Made by a program: the position numbers and the translations under genes
Notes under the pieces: generated by a model
Databases searched by the model: none
Told to the model about the DNA's origin: nothing
Seen by the model: the letters and a program-made list of their open reading frames with translations, nothing else
NCBI GenBank assembly: GCA_035291705.1
Contig: DATDRM010000298.1
Span: 1 to 22,069 of the forward strand
Direction of reading: 5' to 3'
From: DATDRM01 sp035291705
GTDB lineage: Bacteria > Chloroflexota > Anaerolineae > Anaerolineales > UBA4823
Length of the DNA stretch: 22,069 bases
Part shown: piece by piece, positions 1 to 7,547 of the stretch
Numbering within the stretch: the first letter of the stretch is position 1
Layout: each line of letters begins with the position of its first letter

Positions 1-185
1 GATTCATCTTGCAGAAAGACCGGCATGAACAGGCTGACCGCTTCATGCGGGGGAATAGGCAGGCGCGACCGCAAGGGAACCTCAACTTTCCCGGAAGACA
101 GGGCGGCATAAGCGCTTTTCATGGCGGCGATGGTCTCCGCCATCGGCAAAGCTCTGCGGACATCGGCAGCGGGTAGAATCAGCAT
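1..185 (-). CDS. Ornithine cyclodeaminase / mu-crystallin family protein, N-terminal part only
   Basis: This reading frame runs off the left edge, leaving about 61 N-terminal residues. The translation opens MLILPAADVRRALPMAETI, followed by an Ala-rich helix (AYAALSSGKVEVPLR) and a stretch ending SLFMPVFLQDE. This is the usual opening of the ornithine cyclodeaminase/mu-crystallin fold: a short strand, 'V..aLpM.e.I', then 'a..aLssGkve.PLR' and 'l.MPv'. Family members are NAD(P)-dependent; they include ornithine and alanine dehydrogenases and imine reductases, so the substrate cannot be named from this piece. The ATG at 185 was chosen because it matches the family start; an in-frame GTG lies 24 bases upstream, before a stop. 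It lies about 130 bp after livF on the same strand, so it may be co-transcribed with the amino acid importer. The Rossmann half lies outside the window. Confidence 0.72.
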   Translation of the reverse strand, partial: MLILPAADVRRALPMAETIAAMKSAYAALSSGKVEVPLRSRLPIPPHEAVSLFMPVFLQDE

Positions 186-263
186 ATACTTCAGGCAGGA
201 TATTCGCACAGGTTAGAAAAAACGCAGTGGAGGGCATTTTACCACCACTGCATCGGGGTGAAA

Positions 264-277
264 CGTAAGACGTAAGA
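264..277. repeat. Two copies of a CGTAAGA heptamer
   Basis: Two perfect tandem copies of CGTAAGA lie between livF and the gene at the left edge. Read one base earlier the unit is ACGTAAG, close to the TACGTAA heptamer found at 7508-7535 and 21064-21109. Two copies alone could be chance; it is listed because the same unit type recurs in other intergenic gaps of this window. Confidence 0.35.
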
Positions 278-316
278 AGGGATTTCTGGTCATCCCGCTT
301 CATGCATCACGGTTTG

Positions 317-1027
317 CTAAGTGATCCCCAGGTAAGCCTTCTTCACCATCTCGTTTTCTTGCAGATTTGCAGCTGTGTCATGCAGCACAATAATGCCGGT
401 TTGCATGACATAACCACGATCGGCAATTCTCAAGGCCATCAACGCATTCTGCTCGACCAGTAGGATAGTTGTTCCTTCGTTATTAATTTGCTGAATGGTC
501 TCGAAGGTACTTTCTACCAACACAGGCGCCAGGCCCATTGAAGGTTCGTCGAGCAGGAGCAGCCTGGGATGTGCCATCAAGGCACGCGCTGTAGCTAACA
601 TCTGCTGTTCTCCACCTGAAAGAGTACCAGCCAATTGATGGTGGCGTTCCTTGAGACGCGGGAAGAGGTTAAAGACACGTTCACGGTCAGCATCGATATT
701 CTTATCTTTCCGGGAATATGCCCCCATTTCCAAATTTTCAGCAACGGTTAACCTGGCGAAGATGCCACGGCCTTCGGGTACCATGGAGACGCCTTTGTAC
801 ACGATCTCATTGGCTTTGTAACGCAAAATCTCTTCCCCGTACAGGCGTATTGTGCCTTCGCGTGGTTCAAGCAAGCCGCAAATGGTGCGTAAGGTCGTTG
901 TCTTTCCCGCCCCATTAGCCCCGATTAAAGAAACAATTTCTCCTTGATCTACGGACAGCGATATACCCTTTAGAGCGTGGATGTGACCATAGAAAGTATG
1001 AACGTTCTCGACTTCTAGAATTGCCAT
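317..1027 (-). CDS. livF: Branched-chain amino acid ABC transporter ATPase LivF
   Basis: A 236-residue cytoplasmic ATPase, the usual LivF length. Visible motifs in order: Walker A GANGAGKT (36-43), the LivF-type Q-loop region VPEGRGIF (83-90), ABC signature LSGGEQQM (136-143), Walker B LLLLDEP (156-162), and LLVEQN around 189-194, where LivF proteins characteristically carry Gln in place of the switch histidine. It should pair with LivG to power uptake of leucine, isoleucine, valine or related hydrophobic amino acids through LivH/LivM. The start lies only 6 bases after the livG stop, with an AGGGTGA-type ribosome site inside the end of livG, so it is translationally close-coupled. It is the last clear gene of the operon; no strong terminator follows. 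Confidence 0.95.
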   Translation of the reverse strand: MAILEVENVHTFYGHIHALKGISLSVDQGEIVSLIGANGAGKTTTLRTICGLLEPREGTIRLYGEEILRYKANEIVYKGVSMVPEGRGIFARLTVAENLEMGAYSRKDKNIDADRERVFNLFPRLKERHHQLAGTLSGGEQQMLATARALMAHPRLLLLDEPSMGLAPVLVESTFETIQQINNEGTTILLVEQNALMALRIADRGYVMQTGIIVLHDTAANLQENEMVKKAYLGIT

Positions 1028-1033
1028 GACTGA

Positions 1034-1861
1034 TCACCCTGTTGTTGAAGATGTCGGTATGGAAGGGGCGGTTGACCTAGCGGTTTGGCTCGCAGCAGCG
1101 ACACCACGCCCGAGGTAAGCTTCGATGACCTTGGGATCGTTCTGAATCTCGGTGGGCGTCCCCTCCGCAATTTTGAAACCGTAATCCAGGACGGTGATTC
1201 GCTCGGATATGCCCATCACCACCCGCATCTGATGCTCGATGAGCAAGATGGCGATATTGAGTTCATCGCGTAGGCGGCGTATTAAAGCCATCATCTCTTC
1301 AGTCTCATATGGATTCATACCTGCGGTGGGTTCATCCAACAGTAGCAATTTTGGGCGAGTAGCGAGGGCCCGGGCAATTTCAAGCCGGCGTTGAGCCCCA
1401 TAGGGTAGGTTCTTTGCGAGAAGATCCCCTTGACCGGCGAGTCCAACGAATTGGAGCAATCGTCCTGCTTCCTTCCAAGCAGACTTTTCCTCCTGACGAG
1501 TGCCGCGGGTTCGCAGCAGCGCACCTATCCAACTTGAGACCAGGTGGAGATGCTGACCAACCAGAATGTTTTCCAGAGCAGTCATTTCTGCGAACAGTCG
1601 GATATTTTGATAGGTGCGCGAGATACCTAAATGAGCAACCTGATCGGGACGGAGGTGATGAATCGGTATGCCGTCAAATATAATTTCACCTTCTTCAGCC
1701 TTTTCAAACCCAGTGATGCAGTTAAAAAAAGTGGTTTTACCGGCGCCATTCGGGCCAATGATGCTGGCGATGGCGTGATTTTCAATCTCGAAATCGAAGG
1801 AGTCTACGGCGACCAAGCCACCAAACCGTTTCGTCACTTCTGTAGCAGTTAAGATAGCCAT
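1034..1861 (-). CDS. livG: Branched-chain amino acid ABC transporter ATPase LivG
   Basis: A 275-residue ATPase, the partner of LivF. Motifs seen: Walker A GPNGAGKT (36-43), Q-loop Q85 in SRTYQNIRLF, the LivG-type signature LPYGAQRRLEIARAL (152-166, replacing LSGGQ), Walker B LLLLDEPTAGMNP (172-184), and switch His210 in LLIEHQM. The substitution of the signature Ser-Gly-Gly by Tyr-Gly-Ala is normal for LivG. The last 20 or so residues are a Ser/Thr/Ala-rich tail past the usual end of the domain, with no known role. A GAGG ribosome site lies 7 bases before the ATG. It sits 9 bases after livM and 6 before livF, within one operon. Confidence 0.95.
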   Translation of the reverse strand: MAILTATEVTKRFGGLVAVDSFDFEIENHAIASIIGPNGAGKTTFFNCITGFEKAEEGEIIFDGIPIHHLRPDQVAHLGISRTYQNIRLFAEMTALENILVGQHLHLVSSWIGALLRTRGTRQEEKSAWKEAGRLLQFVGLAGQGDLLAKNLPYGAQRRLEIARALATRPKLLLLDEPTAGMNPYETEEMMALIRRLRDELNIAILLIEHQMRVVMGISERITVLDYGFKIAEGTPTEIQNDPKVIEAYLGRGVAAASQTARSTAPSIPTSSTTG

Positions 1862-1870
1862 AACCGTGCC

Positions 1871-3634
1871 TCATTCTAAATTTGCCGAAGCAACGCTGAT
1901 TGAGGCGTCGCTCGGTTCTTCCATCTCCTCAGCCACATGCAGTTCGCGTTGAACGATCGCGGATGGAAAAAGCCCTCCGGGTTTGGCTAGCATCATACCG
2001 ATCAGCGCTGCGCCGTAGAAAAGTAAGCGGTATTCCGCAAACTCACGAAAAGCTTCGGGTAGCCCGATCAGCGCAATCGCACCTACAACTACACCAGGAA
2101 TGCTCCCCATGCCGCCAACGATGATGAGGCAGACCACATTGATCGAAACCAGAAGTTGCATACTGCTGGCGAAAATCGAACCCACCAGAGTGCCGAAGAT
2201 CGCACCACCCAGGCCGGCAAAGGAGGCGCCCAGCATGTAGGCCAGCAACTTGGTCTGAATCAGGTTCACACCCAGAGATTCGGCCACGTCTTCATCCTCG
2301 CGGATCGCCATCCAGGCCCGCCCCAAGCGCGAATCGCGCAAGCGCGTGGCGACGAACGCCACGAGAATAGCACTGATGACGGCGAGATAGTAGATTTCTT
2401 TCGGCCCACCCAGTTCCAATCCATTGCAGACTCGCGGGATGCCCACTCCCAGATACGGGCCCAACCATCCAATACAAGGTTTTTGAATTCCGATCACCCC
2501 CTGCGGCCCACCTAACCACAGCCCCAGGAAGTCGGAGCCGGCCAGGAGGCGGACGATCTCGCCAAAGCCCAGCGTCGCGATTGCTAGATAATCACCGCGG
2601 ATGCGAAGCACCGGAAGCCCTAGGAAGGCTCCGATCATAAATGCGACGAATATGGCGATGGGTACGACAGCCCAAAAAGACAAGTGCGCCAACCCATACT
2701 CGCCGTACGATGTCAGCAGGCCGACGGTGTAAGCGCCCATGGCAAAGAAGGCTACGAAACCCAGGTCCAGCAGGCCAGCAAATCCCAGAGTGATGTTCAA
2801 CCCCAACCCCATCAGGATATTAATGCTGATTAATACGATTACTTGGGCAAGAAATGCCCCAGAGAACAATGGCAGCGCCAACGCCAGAATGAACGCCAGG
2901 CCAAAAAATGTCCAACGCAGGGCTGCCTGGCCGGCGGGAGGCCATTGCCTGACGCGTTCCCGCATTGCTTTTCCCCTTGCCGACCATACCGCTACGATTC
3001 CGCTGATAACTACAAAGGTGGTCAGCGCTCCGGCTGGCGTCACACCGGTTGACCCGAAGAGGAAGCGCCCCAAGGCCTCAGGCCAGCCCCCCCAGACAAT
3101 CAGCAGAGGACGCACCAATCCCGCGAACAGCCCTGATAATATTACCGCAGTCAGCCCGCGCACCAGTGGCCGCTGAATCCAAGGGGGGGTCTTATAGGTC
3201 AGCGCGCTCAAAGCCCCGAGAAAAGCCCCGACCCCAGGGAGCAACCAGATGCCCGCCGGTCCTCGACCAAAGGTGAGTAAATCGTATAGAACCGGGGAGG
3301 CAGTGATAAATACGGTGCGGATATTGATTCGGTAGCCAATCATTACGAAGATGGCCACCACAGCCCCCGTCAGGAATCCCGACAAGATGCCCGCCAAAAA
3401 TGGCCATAGCACTCCCTTTTGCATTTGGTCAGATGCACTCTTTGCCGCTATGTAACCCACACCCAGCGCGGAGAGAAGTATTGAGAACTGCCCAAGCGAG
3501 ATGATGCCCTCGATCAGGCTGCGCTTGTTGAAAACCCCCACTATGCCGACCAGGCAGAGAAAGAGTGCAACCAACCCCCCAATCAATCCGATTCGCGCGG
3601 CTCTGCCGAATGTTAAACGAAGCTGATTGTTCAT
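1871..3634 (-). CDS. livM: Branched-chain amino acid ABC transporter permease LivM with long N-terminal membrane extension
   Basis: A 587-residue polytopic membrane protein. The C-terminal part from about residue 240 is a standard LivM permease: the opening helices read INILMGLGLNITLGFAGLLD (271-290), then GLPVLRIRGDYLAIATLGFG (339-358), and the ATPase-contact loop GRAWMAIREDEDVAESLGVN lies at 438-457. LivM usually runs 300-420 residues. Here roughly 235 extra residues precede the permease core, with hydrophobic segments near 14-34, 45-65, 75-100, 125-145, 160-180 and 200-217, so about six added helices. I do not recognise this region as a separate domain. The ribosome site AAGGATGA precedes the ATG. 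Translocated substrates would be hydrophobic amino acids. The C-terminal tail is acidic and Ser-rich. Confidence 0.9.
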   Translation of the reverse strand: MNNQLRLTFGRAARIGLIGGLVALFLCLVGIVGVFNKRSLIEGIISLGQFSILLSALGVGYIAAKSASDQMQKGVLWPFLAGILSGFLTGAVVAIFVMIGYRINIRTVFITASPVLYDLLTFGRGPAGIWLLPGVGAFLGALSALTYKTPPWIQRPLVRGLTAVILSGLFAGLVRPLLIVWGGWPEALGRFLFGSTGVTPAGALTTFVVISGIVAVWSARGKAMRERVRQWPPAGQAALRWTFFGLAFILALALPLFSGAFLAQVIVLISINILMGLGLNITLGFAGLLDLGFVAFFAMGAYTVGLLTSYGEYGLAHLSFWAVVPIAIFVAFMIGAFLGLPVLRIRGDYLAIATLGFGEIVRLLAGSDFLGLWLGGPQGVIGIQKPCIGWLGPYLGVGIPRVCNGLELGGPKEIYYLAVISAILVAFVATRLRDSRLGRAWMAIREDEDVAESLGVNLIQTKLLAYMLGASFAGLGGAIFGTLVGSIFASSMQLLVSINVVCLIIVGGMGSIPGVVVGAIALIGLPEAFREFAEYRLLFYGAALIGMMLAKPGGLFPSAIVQRELHVAEEMEEPSDASISVASANLE

Positions 3635-3662
3635 CGTATGGTCATCCTTGCCTGATTCGATC

Positions 3663-4730
3663 CTAGGCTTTCTTGACTGCCAGCCGCTCGCCCAGAAGGC
3701 CGGAGGGGCGGAAGAGCAGCACCATCACCAGCATGATGAAAGCGATGGCATCTTGGAGTTGATAGGGCCGGGTGATTCCGAGGCCGTCCAGAAACAGGGC
3801 TGGCCCAATCGACTCGAAGATACCGAGGGTTATGCCGCCTAACATCGCGCCAGGAATGTTGCCAATGCCGCCTAACACGGCCGCGGTGAAAGCCTTGATC
3901 CCGGGAACGAAGCCCATGAAGAAGTTCACTTGGCGGAACATCAGTGCGTAGAGCACACCGGCAGCGCCAGCCATTGCCGCCCCGATCATGAAGGTGGCTA
4001 CGATAATGCGATCCACATCGATGCCCATCAGCGCGGATACGTCCTTGTTTTCAGAAACGGCCCGCATGGCTTTGCCAATCTTGGTGCGCATGACGATCGT
4101 ATAGAGAATCGCCATCATTATGAAAGCCGCCACGGCTACCAATACCTGCATTCTTAGGATTCCTATCCCTAGAAGTGTCCACTCCCCTTGAAGAATCGTG
4201 ACTGGCGGGTAAGCATAGATCCCAGGACCGAAGAAACCCCGGAAGGAATACTCTAGAAAGAAGGAGGCGCCGATGGCGCTGATCAGCGGTACGAGGCGCG
4301 GCGCTTTTCGTAGTGGGCGATAGGCAACTCGTTCCAGGATAATAGCTATGCCGGTTGCGACGCCCATCCCGATGAGTATAGCCCCCAGCAGCGTCCAAAT
4401 CGGGTATCGATCCAGAAAGCCAGACCGGCTCAGCGCGGCGGTGAGAAAATAGCCACTAAATGCTCCGGCCATGAAAACATCGCCGTGGGCGAAGTTGATC
4501 ATGCGCAAGATACCGTACACCATGGTGTACCCAAGCGCGATAAGAGCATAAATACTGCCGCGTGCAATGCCAAACACTACAAAATCAATCCACTGCTCAC
4601 CACTATATTTCCCGGTCCGAATGGTGAGAATGGTTCCCGCCACTACCACGAACACGACCAGGATGCGGAACCCCCATAGAGAAACGGCGACAGCCAGTTC
4701 AGCAAGTCTTTCTGTCAGAGTCGTGCGCAT
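3663..4730 (-). CDS. livH: Branched-chain amino acid ABC transporter permease LivH
   Basis: A 355-residue inner-membrane permease that pairs with LivM. The family signature region GSIYALIALGYTMVYGILRM (58-77), followed by INFAHGDVFMAGA, is clear, and the ATPase-contact loop KIGKAMRAVSENKDVSALMG lies at 217-236. Near the end PGAMLGGITLGIFE (293-306) and LLFRPSGLLGE (338-348) are typical. About 45 residues at the N-terminus, including one extra hydrophobic helix near 14-36, precede the usual start, making it slightly longer than the common 290-310. A GGAG ribosome site lies 5 bases before the ATG. It is 28 bases upstream of livM and separated from livK by 85 bases holding a strong hairpin. Confidence 0.93.
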   Translation of the reverse strand: MRTTLTERLAELAVAVSLWGFRILVVFVVVAGTILTIRTGKYSGEQWIDFVVFGIARGSIYALIALGYTMVYGILRMINFAHGDVFMAGAFSGYFLTAALSRSGFLDRYPIWTLLGAILIGMGVATGIAIILERVAYRPLRKAPRLVPLISAIGASFFLEYSFRGFFGPGIYAYPPVTILQGEWTLLGIGILRMQVLVAVAAFIMMAILYTIVMRTKIGKAMRAVSENKDVSALMGIDVDRIIVATFMIGAAMAGAAGVLYALMFRQVNFFMGFVPGIKAFTAAVLGGIGNIPGAMLGGITLGIFESIGPALFLDGLGITRPYQLQDAIAFIMLVMVLLFRPSGLLGERLAVKKA

Positions 4731-4754
4731 GCGCGTCTCCTATTTTCTGATGTT

Positions 4755-4785
4755 GGATGAGCCAGGCATCCTACCTGGCTCATCC
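4755..4785 (-). terminator. Perfect 12-bp hairpin between livK and livH
   Basis: The arms GGATGAGCCAGG (4755-4766) and CCTGGCTCATCC (4774-4785) are exact reverse complements around a 7-base loop. No T-run follows in the minus-strand direction, so a full stop is unlikely. In this position the hairpin more probably causes partial termination or protects the 3' end of the livK message, so that binding protein is made in excess over permeases. That role is known for similar hairpins in periplasmic-binding-protein operons and is inferred here. Confidence 0.6.
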
Positions 4786-4815
4786 ATGTAACGCATCGCG
4801 ATTATCGTTCTTGGT

Positions 4816-6174
4816 TTACGGATAAACCTTCAAGGGATTCACACCAGGATTCCATGTTGTCGGGTCGGAGTCCACGATCTGGTAAACCGCGATCACCGGG
4901 GCACCGCAGTCACCCAACTCACTGCATGTTAGACTCCCTGTGATACCTTGGAAGTCCTTCGTGGCATAAATGGCGTCACGTAAAGCCTGGCGCCCGATAT
5001 GGATGGTTCCATCAGCATCCACGACAGCGACTTTCTCAATCGCCGCGAAGATGATATTGGCCGCATCGTAGGCATGAGCGTGGAAGATGCTCAGCGGTGC
5101 CGTGCCATATTTCTCTTTATACTTATCCACGAAGGTATTGTAGCCAGCTGGGAAGAGGCTGAAGTCGGGGCTGGACAGGTACATGTCCTTGGTGGCCGCG
5201 CCGCCCGCGGTGATGAAGTCGGGCGAGAACATACCGTCCGAGCCCATCAGGATGGTGTTCTCCAAACCAGTCACTTCTTTCGCCTGGGCTGAAATGTAGC
5301 CGCCAGCGGCGATGAAGATCGGGTAGTAGAGAAGCTCCGGGCCAGCTGCAGCAACCGTGGTCAGGACAGCGTGCATGTCGGTATCCGTTTTGGCGACCGC
5401 TTCCTGGGCGACGACTTCACCGCCAAGTGCCGTGAAGTTATCGACAAACACCTGCTGGAGGGCCTGGGCGTAGGAGCTGCCGTCATGGATGGTGGCAGCT
5501 TTGGTGACCTTTAGCACGTTCCAGGCGAACTCCGCAACTGTCTTTCCCTGGAAAGCATCGCTGTGGGCAGTGCGCAGGTAGCCAGCGTAGTCTGGGCCAC
5601 GGTCGGGCGCCGTCAGTACAGGGCGTGTGTTGGATGGTGAAATGGTGGTCAGGCCAGCATTGGTGAGGGTGGCGATACCGCCCACCGTCTCGTCAGAGCA
5701 GCTCGAGCCGACCAGTGCCACAATGGTAGTGTCAACTGCTAGCTTGGTGGCAGCCGTCGAACCGCCCTCGGGGGTGCAGAGCCCATCTTCGGTGGTCAGC
5801 TGGATATCGTGCTCGAGTAGTGTCCCGCCCCTGTCGTCGATGGCGATTTCAACGCCGTATTGGGAATCTTGACCGAGCGTCGCGTCGGCGCCAGAGAGAA
5901 CTCCCCAGAAGGCAACGTGGACCGGATCGCCGGGGGCGACGTCCACGCAGCCGAGGGCATCGGTGCATTCGAAGGCCGCTGGCTCTTCGGTCACGACTTC
6001 AGTGGGCGCTTCCGTCATGACCGGTTCCTCAGTCATCACTTCCGTTGCGACGGGCGCTTCCGTCATGACCTCGGTGGGTGGGGGCGGCGCTTCGGTGGCC
6101 GCAGGGGCGCAGGCCGCCAGGATCATGCTGGCCATGACCAGCAATGACAGGATGGTTAACAGTTTCTTATTCAT
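4816..6174 (-). CDS. livK: Branched-chain amino acid ABC transporter substrate-binding lipoprotein LivK-like
   Basis: A 452-residue exported binding protein. The N-terminus MNKKLLTILSLLVMASMILA is a lipoprotein signal peptide with lipobox LAAC (19-22), so Cys22 should be lipid-modified. Residues 26-66 are a low-complexity linker built from TEVMTE/TEAP/TEEP units. From about residue 80 the protein is a type I periplasmic-binding fold of the Leu/Ile/Val class: VHVAFWGVLSGADATLGQD, then LVGSSCSDETVGGIATLTNAG and ISPSNTRP, a pattern typical of LivK-like receptors. It delivers substrate to LivH/LivM; the exact amino acid cannot be read from sequence. The ATG at 6174 follows a very purine-rich ribosome site (GGAGGAGGAAAGAGGA). 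It is the first gene of the liv operon. Confidence 0.92.
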   Translation of the reverse strand: MNKKLLTILSLLVMASMILAACAPAATEAPPPPTEVMTEAPVATEVMTEEPVMTEAPTEVVTEEPAAFECTDALGCVDVAPGDPVHVAFWGVLSGADATLGQDSQYGVEIAIDDRGGTLLEHDIQLTTEDGLCTPEGGSTAATKLAVDTTIVALVGSSCSDETVGGIATLTNAGLTTISPSNTRPVLTAPDRGPDYAGYLRTAHSDAFQGKTVAEFAWNVLKVTKAATIHDGSSYAQALQQVFVDNFTALGGEVVAQEAVAKTDTDMHAVLTTVAAAGPELLYYPIFIAAGGYISAQAKEVTGLENTILMGSDGMFSPDFITAGGAATKDMYLSSPDFSLFPAGYNTFVDKYKEKYGTAPLSIFHAHAYDAANIIFAAIEKVAVVDADGTIHIGRQALRDAIYATKDFQGITGSLTCSELGDCGAPVIAVYQIVDSDPTTWNPGVNPLKVYP

Positions 6175-6408
6175 TCCTCTTTCCTCCTCCGGAAAGGTTC
6201 GGGTTGGTCCCGCGAATGCGGGTTTTAAAGATGGTTAGGATTGTGGGTAAGTCGGTCGTTCCGGATGTTCTGACCTCGTCAGGCATCACCTCCTTCAGAC
6301 GCATGAAAAAACTGCGGGTACTGTTTTGGTTTAACACCGGATGGGGGTAAAAGGTTGCGAGAAATTCTTCTGGCTCCGGTGATCTTACAAAGTCGGCGTA
6401 GACTATAG

Positions 6409-6436
6409 ATTCTACCGGTTTGAATTGGGATGTCAA
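6409..6436 (-). promoter_or_regulatory. Predicted sigma70-type promoter of the liv operon
   Basis: On the minus strand, TTGACA (6436-6431) and TAGAAT (6414-6409) are separated by 16 bp, a near-consensus pair. It would start transcription near 6402, about 228 nt before the livK ATG. It overlaps the spacer and -35 of the opposing promoter candidate, so the two may interfere. Confidence 0.5.
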
Positions 6437-6452
6437 GGGGCAATTGTATAAA
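6425..6452 (+). promoter_or_regulatory. Predicted promoter of the plus-strand membrane protein gene
   Basis: TTGGGA (6425-6430) and TATAAA (6447-6452), 16 bp apart, face the gene that starts at 6516. The -35 is weak. The overlap with the divergent liv promoter supports this being the control region for both directions. Confidence 0.35.
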
Positions 6453-6515
6453 TTCTAAATGGGCAAGAGTGAAACCCGTATGGTAAAATGAACCCGGCTT
6501 GATGAACAACAACGC

Positions 6516-7514
6516 ATGAAGAGTAGCGACTCCCTGGCATTGCCTCCTTCTCCAAACCTGGTTTCAGCCTTTCGGGCGGGTTTTGATGCCATCGCCAACC
6601 ACATTGCCCTGATCGCCTTTCCGGTCATCTTAGACCTGTTCCTGTGGTTGGGGCCGCGTTTGCGATTGACGGAGTTGATCCGGTCGATGATGAAGCAGCT
6701 GATCGGGTTGTATAGCTTCCAGGATGCGGGGATGACCGATATGTTGGAGGCTGGAAAGCAGGCGTGGTCCCTGCTGGCAGAACAGTTCAACCTGCTGGCA
6801 GCGCTGCGCTCTTATCCGGTTGGGATTCCCAGCTTGATGGTTTCCAAGCTGCCCATGGCAGCCCCGCTTGGCGGGCCAGTATTGGTGGAGATCCACTCCA
6901 TAGGAGGGGCGTTACTGGCCTGGGGTTTGATCACCCTGTTTGGACTGGTTATCGGAACCCTGTATTTTGCTGTTGTCGCCCAGGCGGCGCTAGTCGGGGA
7001 AGTCAACTGGCGCCAGGCATTGTCGAACTGGCCGTGGGCATCTTTACAGGTCCTGTACCTGGCGCTGTTCTGGGCGGTCGTCATCCTGGCTGTGAGTATC
7101 CCAGGCAGTTTCATCGTTACCCTGGTAGCTTTCAGCGGTTTCTCCTTAGGCCAGTGCGCCTTGCTCTTGTACGCGGGATTCGTTTTTTGGTTGATCCTCC
7201 CCATTGTTTTTTCGCCGCACGGGGTCATAGCCAACCATTATAAAATGTATACTTCTATCAAGGTCAGTGTAAATCTGATGCGCAAGACACTCCCGACGAC
7301 GGTTTTGTTTGTACTAGCCGTTTTCTTATTGGGTAAGGGGTTGAATATCCTGTGGCTGTTCCCGGCGGAGACTTCCTGGTTTACCTTAGTCGGCATCATC
7401 GGGCACGCTTTCGTCACCACGGGTTTGCTGGCAGCCAGTTTTGTGTATTACCGGGATGCGGTGCAATGGGTGAGCGCAGTTTTTCAAGCTAAGGAAATTA
7501 TTCATAATGCGTGA
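6516..7514 (+). CDS. Polytopic membrane protein of unknown function
   Basis: A 332-residue protein with no family I can name. About six hydrophobic helices are visible: residues 28-46, 131-157, 177-204, 208-232, 261-282 and 288-310. A more polar region at about 50-125 lies between the first two. The N-terminus SPNLVSAFRAGFDAIANHIA resembles the amphipathic opening of bacterial multi-pass proteins that organise or export membrane material, but no catalytic motif is evident. It has no clear Shine-Dalgarno before the ATG. It lies 33 bases upstream of gyrB on the same strand, and its stop codon falls inside the heptamer repeat at 7508-7535, so it could be co-transcribed with gyrB. The base composition looks like its neighbours. 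Confidence 0.8.
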   Translation: MKSSDSLALPPSPNLVSAFRAGFDAIANHIALIAFPVILDLFLWLGPRLRLTELIRSMMKQLIGLYSFQDAGMTDMLEAGKQAWSLLAEQFNLLAALRSYPVGIPSLMVSKLPMAAPLGGPVLVEIHSIGGALLAWGLITLFGLVIGTLYFAVVAQAALVGEVNWRQALSNWPWASLQVLYLALFWAVVILAVSIPGSFIVTLVAFSGFSLGQCALLLYAGFVFWLILPIVFSPHGVIANHYKMYTSIKVSVNLMRKTLPTTVLFVLAVFLLGKGLNILWLFPAETSWFTLVGIIGHAFVTTGLLAASFVYYRDAVQWVSAVFQAKEIIHNA

Positions 7515-7535
7515 TACGTAATACGTAATACATAG
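7508..7535. repeat. Four tandem heptamers between a stop codon and the gyrB ribosome site
   Basis: The 28 bases divide exactly into TGCGTGA, TACGTAA, TACGTAA and TACATAG. The first unit contains the TGA stop of the upstream gene, and the last ends just before the GGTGGAGG ribosome site of gyrB. The units match heptamers in two other gaps of the window. TACGTA is itself a palindrome, so the array could bind a protein or simply be a short tandem repeat. Confidence 0.65.
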
Positions 7536-7547
7536 GTGGAGGTTTGA

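Larger units (their letters stand above)
6175..6515. other. Divergent intergenic region between livK and the plus-strand membrane protein gene
   Basis: This 341-bp gap separates two divergent transcription units. It holds overlapping back-to-back promoter-like elements at 6409-6452 and a livK leader of about 225 nt. In the leader, minus strand, two small hairpins are visible: CTGAC-GAG-GTCAG near 6273-6288, and a CCCGC/GCGGG stem near 6211-6224. A short open frame starting at an ATG preceded by GGAGGTG overlaps the livK start. I recognise no riboswitch class in it. Confidence 0.6.

Noticed and set aside
82..303. A 73-codon open frame on the minus strand near the left edge
   Set aside because: It has no family features and overlaps, in another frame, the start of the ornithine-cyclodeaminase-type gene, which has clear family sequence.
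279..317. Short stem GGGAT/ATCCC after livF as a terminator
   Set aside because: Only a 5-bp stem with a weak T-rich tail; too little to call.
2739..3176. A 145-codon plus-strand open frame inside livM
   Set aside because: Antisense shadow of a well-supported membrane gene; composition is basic and low-complexity, with no ribosome site.
6455..6790. A 111-codon minus-strand frame across the divergent promoter region
   Set aside because: It overlaps the unknown membrane protein gene antisense and crosses the predicted promoters; no domain is visible.
7508..7535. CRISPR-like repeat array
   Set aside because: Units are 7 bp with no spacers and no cas genes in the window.
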